Part shown: positions 31,523 to 36,263 of the stretch, piece after piece
Layout: each line of letters starts with the position of its first letter
Numbering within the stretch: the first letter of the stretch is position 1
Assembly (NCBI GenBank): GCA_030040235.1
Contig: JASHUC010000040.1
Coordinates: forward strand, 1 to 36,263
Direction: 5' to 3'
Length of the DNA stretch: 36,263 nucleotides
DNA from: Gammaproteobacteria bacterium
GTDB lineage: Bacteria > Pseudomonadota > Gammaproteobacteria > Steroidobacterales > Steroidobacteraceae
Program-made: the position numbers and the translations under genes
The notes under the pieces: generated by a model
What the model was told of the DNA's origin: nothing
The model's database searches: none
What the model saw: only the letters and a program-made list of their open reading frames with translations

Positions 31523-32671
31523 TCAGCGCGCGGCGAGCGCCGTCGCCACGTCGAGCTTCGATGCCCGCCACAGCGGAGGCACGGAGCTCACGATCGCAAG
31601 ACACACGGCGATCGCGAACCCGGCCCCGATCACGGACAGGGGGATAGGTATGGCGCCGAGGCCGATGCGATGCATGAGCGGAGGGAATGCGACTGCTGCG
31701 AGCGCGAGGCCGCATATCGCGGCGCCGAGGCAGAGCAGCAGCGACTCGAGCATGACCAGCATGGCGACGATGGCGTTCGAGTAGCCGAAGGTTTTCAGGA
31801 CCGCGAATTCACCGAGGCGCACGCGCAGCGACTGCATCATCGTGTTCGCCGTGAGCGCAAGCAACGTGAACAGGACGGCTCCAATGATCGAATCCACGAT
31901 GAAGCGGATGTTGCCTGTTTGCCGGATCTGCGACTGCGCCATCTCCTTCTCGGTCTGGGTCAACGTGGGCGTGCCCGAATTGCGGAAGAAGGCGTCGATC
32001 TGCCGGCTGATGCGGGTTCCACTCGCCGGGTCCTTGATCCCGACGATGAACGCGGACGCCTGGTCCTTCTCGCCTCCGCCCTGCGCGAAGTAGTCGTAGT
32101 TCATCAACAGCCCGTTCGCCGGTTGGGTGTTGTTCTTGTAGTGGAAGATGCCGACGACATCGAACGTCCAGGCGTAGCTGCCGTTCGGATGCCGCCAGAT
32201 GGGCGTGGCGACGGTGATGTGGTCACCGACCTTCCACCCGAACTGCTTCGCGGTATCCGCGCCGATGAGCGCACCCGTACGGGTACGGAGCATCGCCGCG
32301 CGCTCATCCGCCGGCAGCACGAGCTCCGGGTAGACTTTGAAGAACGGCGCCATGTCGAGCGCGGTGCCGCCGACCCCGTTCTTCGGATCCTGGTAGTAGC
32401 CGCCGAAATAGCCTTGCGCGGCCACGGCGGTCACCCCCGGAATGCGCGCGATGTCATTGCGCATGCCGATCGGCATCCAGTGCGTGAAGCCCGCGCGGGC
32501 CAGCACCTCCAGGCGCGTATCGCTCATCGAGTTGATTAGCTCATCGATCCCGCCGAGCACGCCGTGGAGCACGCCGAAGAGCAGGAAGGCGGCCGTGACC
32601 GATAGGAACGTGAGCAGCGTTCGCAGCCGGCTGCGGCAGAGGGCGGCCCAGACGAGCGGGAGGTACTTCAT
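31523..32671 (-). CDS. FtsX/MacB-type ABC transporter permease (partner)
   Basis: This encodes 382 residues with the same four-helix layout as its neighbour. The first helix is LLTFLSVTAAFLLFGVLHGVLGG, a long periplasmic MacB-like domain spans about residues 50-265, and the C-terminal FtsX domain reads LTANTMMQSLRVRLGEFAVLKTFGYSNAIVAMLVMLESLLLCLGAAI. The two sequences differ clearly, so they are diverged partners rather than a recent duplication. It is the first gene of a minus-strand row ending with the VOC protein. No ribosome-binding site is obvious before the ATG. The substrate is not predictable and the ATPase must be encoded elsewhere. Confidence 0.88.
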   Translation of the reverse strand: MKYLPLVWAALCRSRLRTLLTFLSVTAAFLLFGVLHGVLGGIDELINSMSDTRLEVLARAGFTHWMPIGMRNDIARIPGVTAVAAQGYFGGYYQDPKNGVGGTALDMAPFFKVYPELVLPADERAAMLRTRTGALIGADTAKQFGWKVGDHITVATPIWRHPNGSYAWTFDVVGIFHYKNNTQPANGLLMNYDYFAQGGGEKDQASAFIVGIKDPASGTRISRQIDAFFRNSGTPTLTQTEKEMAQSQIRQTGNIRFIVDSIIGAVLFTLLALTANTMMQSLRVRLGEFAVLKTFGYSNAIVAMLVMLESLLLCLGAAICGLALAAVAFPPLMHRIGLGAIPIPLSVIGAGFAIAVCLAIVSSVPPLWRASKLDVATALAAR

Positions 32672-32800
32672 GGGACGGTCGCCGGCGACGGCGCTCGGGG
32701 CCGTCGCATCCTAGCTTAGACTCCCCTGAGCCGCATGCGGTTTAATTCCTTGCTACGATCATGATCCAACGACCGCCGAACACCAATCGGGGAGGGGCTG

Positions 32801-33292
32801 ATGAGTTCTCGTAAGCTGTGCCGGGTTGCCGCATGGGGTGGCGCCTTTGTGTTCCTGGCGAGCTCGGCGGCGATGGCTGCCGACTACGCCACCATCGTTC
32901 TCAGCGTCGAGGTCGCCCGGCCTGCGGATACGGTCTGGAAGAGGATCGGCGGCTTCTGCGACATCGGGGCGGTGCTGAAGATGAAGTGTGCCTACACCTC
33001 GGGCAGCGGCGGCCTCGGAACGGTGCGACGGCTCGCCGATCGCATCGATGAGGTGATGGTGGGCGAAAGCGCCCATTCCTATACCTACACCCAGCCCGAC
33101 TCGAAGGTGCTCTATCACGGCACGGTAGCGGTCGAGTCCACCGGGCCCGACAGCTCGAAGATCGTCTACAGCCTCTTCTACGACCAGTCGAATCTCGACA
33201 CCGATGCCGCACGGGCGAAGGCGCGCGATCAGCGCACGAAGGCCTTCACTCGGGCGCTCGATACGATGAAGCACATCGCCGAGGGCAGCTAG
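32801..33292 (+). CDS. Exported SRPBCC/polyketide cyclase-like protein
   Basis: This encodes 163 residues with a strong ribosome-binding site (GGGGAGGGG before ATG 32801). The signal peptide ends near residue 26 (SSAAMA/AD). The mature part has the SRPBCC pattern seen in plant PR-10-like and bacterial cyclase-like proteins: SVEVARPADTVWKRIGGFCDI, a variable strand pair, and a C-terminal helix AKARDQRTKAFTRALDTMKHI. Cys52 and Cys62 could form a disulfide in the periplasm. The ligand is unknown. It is a different sequence from the exported START-like protein at 17254-17835, although the fold and location are alike. Divergent from the permease genes. Confidence 0.82.
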   Translation: MSSRKLCRVAAWGGAFVFLASSAAMAADYATIVLSVEVARPADTVWKRIGGFCDIGAVLKMKCAYTSGSGGLGTVRRLADRIDEVMVGESAHSYTYTQPDSKVLYHGTVAVESTGPDSSKIVYSLFYDQSNLDTDAARAKARDQRTKAFTRALDTMKHIAEGS

Positions 33293-33406
33293 CCCGTAAG
33301 GCTCACATCTGCACATCCTCATGCCGACCCGGGCCCATCTGGGCGCATTCCGCCGATCTGGGGTTACACTTATCACCTCCGAGAGCTTTGCGGCTAGGAG
33401 ACAAGC

Positions 33407-33847
33407 TTGAAATGTCCCCAGTGCAACGTTGACCTCACGCCCGCGGTTCGGCATCGGCTCAAGATCAACACCTGTCCGTCTTGCAAGGGCATGTGGCTGG
33501 AGCATCCGGAACTCGAGCAGCTCGAAGACGAGGTGTTCGATTTCGGCGAGCATGCCAAAGGCACGTTGGTCGCCGACCTGACCGCGACGAATCACAAATG
33601 TCCGGAGTGCAATACTCTGCTGCAGCGCTTCCGATATCGCTTCTACGATCTAGAGATGGAGCTCTGCCCGAATGAGCACGGCTACTGGCTCGAGGAGAGC
33701 GAAGACACGCGGGTCTTGCAGATCATGAAGACCGAGGAGAGGGACCTCAAGCGCAAGTGGCGCGCCGAGGATCAGTGGGCGGCTATGCGTCGGCACATGC
33801 ATTCGCGCTCATTTCTGAGCAAGCTGCGCGACCTCTTCCAGCGGTAG
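33407..33847 (+). CDS. Double zinc-ribbon protein (zf-TFIIB type)
   Basis: This encodes 146 residues and starts at a TTG seven bases after TAGGAG. Two zinc ribbons are present. The first uses Cys3, Cys6, Cys23 and Cys26 (CPQC ... CPSCKGMWLE), and the second uses Cys65, Cys68 and Cys87 with His91 (CPEC ... CPNEHGYWLEE). The short ribbon followed by a WLE or GYWLE stretch is the bacterial zf-TFIIB family. These proteins are of unknown function and are not transcription factors in any proven case. The rest is a basic helical tail (residues 100-146) that could bind nucleic acid. No operon partner; the Rieske gene is convergent with a 4-base gap. Confidence 0.85.
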   Translation: MKCPQCNVDLTPAVRHRLKINTCPSCKGMWLEHPELEQLEDEVFDFGEHAKGTLVADLTATNHKCPECNTLLQRFRYRFYDLEMELCPNEHGYWLEESEDTRVLQIMKTEERDLKRKWRAEDQWAAMRRHMHSRSFLSKLRDLFQR

Positions 33848-33851
33848 CAGA

Positions 33852-35126
33852 TCAGGCGACTTCGAGTGAAGGCAGATTGAATGCATCGATCGCCTTCCAG
33901 TCCTCCCCGCGTGGATACGCGACGGAAATCGCGCGGATCCTGGCGAAGTCGACGTCCTCTCCGGTGAAGGCGATCTTGCCTTCGGCCTGATAGGCTTCGA
34001 TGGCCCGCAGCAACATGCCCTGGGCGCGCAGGATGACCAGATCGCACCTTCCGAGGTGCTGCTTGCTGCGGTCGACGATCGGTCCCATCGACTCCTGGAC
34101 GACGAAATCCTCATAAGCATTGCCGCGTCCGACGATGCCGCTCCAGTGGCCTCGTTTCATCGCCTCGCGATCCTGGTGCCACAGGTTGTCACGACCGCCC
34201 ATATCGGAATTGAAGAAATCCGGATCGCCCGAATTGCGGCCGTAGACGCTCATCCAGTCGACCGGCATCGGCCCGTGAGCGTTGAAGCCGATGTACCACT
34301 GGGCCGTCCACTCATCATCGATGGGGATCGAGCAGCACGCGAGCCCCGGCCCACCCGGGGTCGAGGGAATGAAGGAGAAAAACGGCAGGGCCACCTCGCG
34401 GATGCGAGCGTAGCAGCGCCCATTCGGCTGCTCGCGGAGCGCGCCCTCGCGGAAGCCATAAGGCTTGGCGACGAACTCGAAGGTGGGCGCCGTGTTGTCG
34501 AGCATATAATCGGATTCAGCCTTGAAGACTTCGCGTCCCACCGAGCTGCCGATGTTGGAGGAATGCAGGAAGCTCACATGCGCTGAATCCAGGAGAGCCT
34601 CGAGCCCTTGCAGCCAGTTGCAGTGAATGATCCCGCGACGCGGGGAGACCTGATTCGCCTCGAGGGCCGTAAACTCGAAGGCGGGAAACCTCGGCGGGTT
34701 TGCCTTGTTCTTGCCCATATAGACCCAGATGAGCCCACCCGCCTCGTGAGTCGGATGGCTGCGCACGGGAACACCGGCGGCGAAGCGCTCGCGACCGGCA
34801 CGCAGCTCGGTCGGAGCGTCGACGCATTTACCGTCGACCGAGAACTTCCAGCCGTGGAAGATGCACCGCAGGCCCCCCTCCTCGTTCCTCGCGAGCGCAA
34901 GGCTCGCGCAGCGGTGCGGGCAGGCCTCCTGCATGAAGCCGACGCGGCCGTCGGTGGCGCGGAAGGCAACGCAGTTCTCCCCGAACAGGCGCACCCGCTC
35001 CGGGGCGCCATCCACCTCGAGCTTGGCCGAGCGGCAGGCCGGAACCCAATACTCCCGCAGAAAATCGCCCATCGGCGTGTCCGGTCCGACGCGCGTGAGA
35101 AGCTCGTTCTGTTCGGGTTTGAGCAT
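33852..35126 (-). CDS. Rieske non-heme iron oxygenase (phthalate dioxygenase-like)
   Basis: This encodes 424 residues. The frame is open upstream, but ATG 35126 starts the family homology (MLKPEQNELLTRVGPDTPMG) and lies 26 bases after the predicted transcription start. The Rieske [2Fe-2S] ligands are Cys69 and His71 (CPHR) with Cys88 and His91 (CIFHGW). The catalytic iron site has Asp180, His183 and His188 (LLDSAHVSFLH). The late motif QESMGPIVDRSKQHLG is typical of the phthalate/vanillate oxygenase group. These enzymes hydroxylate or demethylate aromatic or other hydrophobic compounds using a separate reductase. No reductase or ferredoxin gene is adjacent, so the partner is elsewhere. The substrate is unassigned. 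Confidence 0.92.
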   Translation of the reverse strand: MLKPEQNELLTRVGPDTPMGDFLREYWVPACRSAKLEVDGAPERVRLFGENCVAFRATDGRVGFMQEACPHRCASLALARNEEGGLRCIFHGWKFSVDGKCVDAPTELRAGRERFAAGVPVRSHPTHEAGGLIWVYMGKNKANPPRFPAFEFTALEANQVSPRRGIIHCNWLQGLEALLDSAHVSFLHSSNIGSSVGREVFKAESDYMLDNTAPTFEFVAKPYGFREGALREQPNGRCYARIREVALPFFSFIPSTPGGPGLACCSIPIDDEWTAQWYIGFNAHGPMPVDWMSVYGRNSGDPDFFNSDMGGRDNLWHQDREAMKRGHWSGIVGRGNAYEDFVVQESMGPIVDRSKQHLGRCDLVILRAQGMLLRAIEAYQAEGKIAFTGEDVDFARIRAISVAYPRGEDWKAIDAFNLPSLEVA

Positions 35127-35158
35127 GCTTGATCTCTGCGGGCTGATCCGACACGCGA

Positions 35159-35187
35159 ATTTTACTTCTGATACGTTCGATAGCCAA
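35159..35187 (-). promoter_or_regulatory. Sigma-70-type promoter for the Rieske oxygenase gene
   Basis: On the minus strand TTGGCT (35182-35187) is followed after exactly 17 bases by TAAAAT (35159-35164). Transcription would start near 35152, leaving a leader of about 26 bases. It stands out in a GC-rich genome and is one of the best promoter matches in the window. Confidence 0.55.
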
Positions 35188-35198
35188 ACGCGACGGCA

Positions 35199-35741
35199 AT
35201 GACAATGCCCACGGTCTATACCATCGGTCACTCGACGCGGACGAGCGAGGAGCTCGTGGCCATGCTTCACGGGGTTGCGGTGGACCTCCTGGTCGATGTG
35301 CGTTCGGTGCCGCGCTCCCGCACCAACCCGCAGTTCAATGCGGACGTGCTGCCCGGGACTCTGAAGCCGCATGGCATCGGTTATCGGTACATCCGCGCAC
35401 TGGGCGGCTGGAAGCGCACCTCAGGCGCGACGTCCTCACCCAACGCTTACTGGCAGAATGCGTCCTTTCGCGCCTATGCCGATTACGCCGGTACCGAGGC
35501 ATTCCGCGCCGGGTTTGAGGAGCTCTGTGACCTCGCCGCCGAGCATTGCTGCGCGGTCATGTGCGCGGAGGCTCTGTGGTGGCGGTGCCACCGGCGAATC
35601 ATTGCCGACTATCTTCTCGCTCGGGGCTTCGCCGTCGCGCACATCCTTGGTCTCCATCACGTCGAGCCGGCCGTACTCACGCCGGCCGCTCAAGCGCTCC
35701 CGGGTGGTGCGCTCGTCTATCCCGCGGCGGCGCCAGGCTGA
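35199..35741 (+). CDS. DUF488 family protein
   Basis: This encodes 180 residues from ATG 35199 (ATG 35205 is an alternative). The family signature is clear: the N-terminal TIGHSTRTSEELVAMLH, LLVDVRSVPRSRTNPQF, YIRALGGWKR, and the C-terminal MCAEALWWRCHRRIIADYLLARG with the conserved Cys and CHR. DUF488 proteins are small cytosolic proteins of unknown function. The conserved histidine, arginines and cysteines suggest an enzyme. It is divergent from the Rieske gene, with its start 12 bases beyond that gene's -35 box, and is followed by a terminator hairpin belonging to the convergent phospholipase gene. Confidence 0.88.
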   Translation: MTMPTVYTIGHSTRTSEELVAMLHGVAVDLLVDVRSVPRSRTNPQFNADVLPGTLKPHGIGYRYIRALGGWKRTSGATSSPNAYWQNASFRAYADYAGTEAFRAGFEELCDLAAEHCCAVMCAEALWWRCHRRIIADYLLARGFAVAHILGLHHVEPAVLTPAAQALPGGALVYPAAAPG

Positions 35742-35742
35742 G

Positions 35743-35783
35743 AAATAACCCGGTCCGAGGCGCCGAACGACGCCCCGGACCGG
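35743..35783 (-). terminator. Intrinsic terminator of the phospholipase C gene
   Basis: An inverted repeat at 35750-35783 has an 8-bp outer stem (CCGGTCCG with CGGACCGG), one mismatch, and a 4-bp inner stem (GGCG/CGCC) around an 8-base loop. Read on the minus strand it is followed by GTTATTTCT, a fair U-tract, so it fits the end of the gene stopping at 35796. It may also stop the convergent DUF488 transcript. Confidence 0.62.
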
Positions 35784-35795
35784 AATCGGAATGCA

Positions 35796-36263
35796 TCAGG
35801 CCTTGAGCTCGAACCCTCCGAGTGCCGGGTCCGAGAAGCTGTCCCTGCCGGTCTCGACGTGCCCGGCGAGGCGATAGTTGAACGTCGGGTCCTGTGCGAC
35901 GGTGACGATCACGTCGTACCAGCCGAAGAAGCTCTCCCGCGACCACAGGTCCTCGAAGCTCTGGCCGGGTTCCAAGAGCTGGGTGACCACGAAGCCACTG
36001 TAGGCATCGAGCACGCTGACCGTAGCGTTTGCGACACCCACGTTGGTGATCCGCCAACCGATCGAGCCCTGGCCATTGGTGTCGTAGCTTTCGCGCACTT
36101 CGAGCGCCGCCGCGCCGGCACCGGTACTGCCCTTGAAGTAGCGCGTGAAGCCATTCGGCGCATAGACCGAGAGATCATACGTGGGACTTTCGGTCCATGT
36201 TCCCGATAGGGTCTTGCCGGCTTCGACCGTGTAGGCGCGCACGTTGTCCGCGGAATTCCCCGA
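35796..36263 (-). CDS. Phosphocholine-type phospholipase C, C-terminal part (5' end cut by window edge)
   Basis: The frame is open to the right edge, giving the last 155 residues. An internal GTG at 36242 is not the true start, because the preceding codons (ending ADN before VRAYTVEAGK) continue the family pattern. The sequence matches the C-terminal DUF756-type beta domain of bacterial phosphocholine-specific phospholipase C: RAYTVEAGKTLSGTW, YDLSVYAPNGFTRYFKG, WRITNVG, then YRLAGHVETGRDSFSDPALGG near the stop. These enzymes are exported by the Tat route and hydrolyse phosphatidylcholine or sphingomyelin. The catalytic N-terminal domain is outside the window. A terminator hairpin follows. 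Confidence 0.85.
   Translation of the reverse strand, partial: SGNSADNVRAYTVEAGKTLSGTWTESPTYDLSVYAPNGFTRYFKGSTGAGAAALEVRESYDTNGQGSIGWRITNVGVANATVSVLDAYSGFVVTQLLEPGQSFEDLWSRESFFGWYDVIVTVAQDPTFNYRLAGHVETGRDSFSDPALGGFELKA

Overview
The window is GC-rich, densely coding DNA from a Gram-negative bacterium. Evidence for this is an OmpA-type outer-membrane protein, several Sec signal peptides, FtsX/MacB-type permeases, a KirBac-type channel and the C-terminal part of a proteobacterial-type phosphocholine phospholipase C. A gammaproteobacterium is my best guess from gene content, but no rRNA or strong phylogenetic marker is present to settle it. No tRNA, rRNA, CRISPR array, insertion sequence or phage gene was recognised, and no stretch over 300 bases lacks a gene.

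Region 1 (1-2284): the edge-truncated MgtC/SapB-family membrane protein gene, a divergent OmpA-like protein with 25 consecutive prolines, and a small ribbon-helix-helix (RHH) regulator facing the next operon. Region 2 (2384-9519): a tightly overlapping six-gene operon, hyfB-C-E-F-G-I. It encodes a complex I-like/group 4 hydrogenase-like membrane complex. The large subunit has lost half of its [NiFe] ligands, each CxxC having become CxxS, while the small subunit keeps all four cysteines for its iron-sulfur cluster. No ferredoxin subunit or hyp maturation gene is visible. This places it with the energy-converting hydrogenase-related (Ehr) complexes and makes it the most interesting system in the window.

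Region 3 (9502-12756, minus strand): a probable stress/signalling operon with a cysteine-cluster protein, a small membrane protein, an ECF sigma factor, its membrane anti-sigma factor, another membrane protein and a methyltransferase. A TTGACA promoter and a leader with a strong hairpin precede it. Region 4 (12952-15605): a divergent BlaI-like repressor and BlaR1/M56-like membrane protease pair behind two palindromic operators, followed by an exported metallo-beta-lactamase-fold hydrolase of the UlaG type.

Region 5 (15590-23514): an orphan TraD/VirD4-type coupling ATPase, a periplasmic START-like protein, an aldo/keto reductase, an MFS transporter, a transmembrane MutS-like ATPase, a KirBac potassium channel and a carboxymuconolactone decarboxylase-family protein. 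Region 6 (23600-32671): a UPF0182 giant membrane protein divergent from an M61 peptidase, then an isocitrate lyase/PEP mutase-family enzyme. These are followed on the minus strand by a periplasmic protein, a VOC protein and two FtsX-type permeases without a visible ATPase. Region 7 (32801-36263): an exported START-like protein, a double zinc-ribbon protein, a Rieske oxygenase with a clear promoter, a DUF488 protein and the truncated phospholipase C with an intrinsic terminator.

All functional calls are from reading the sequence and remembered family motifs; no database search was run.
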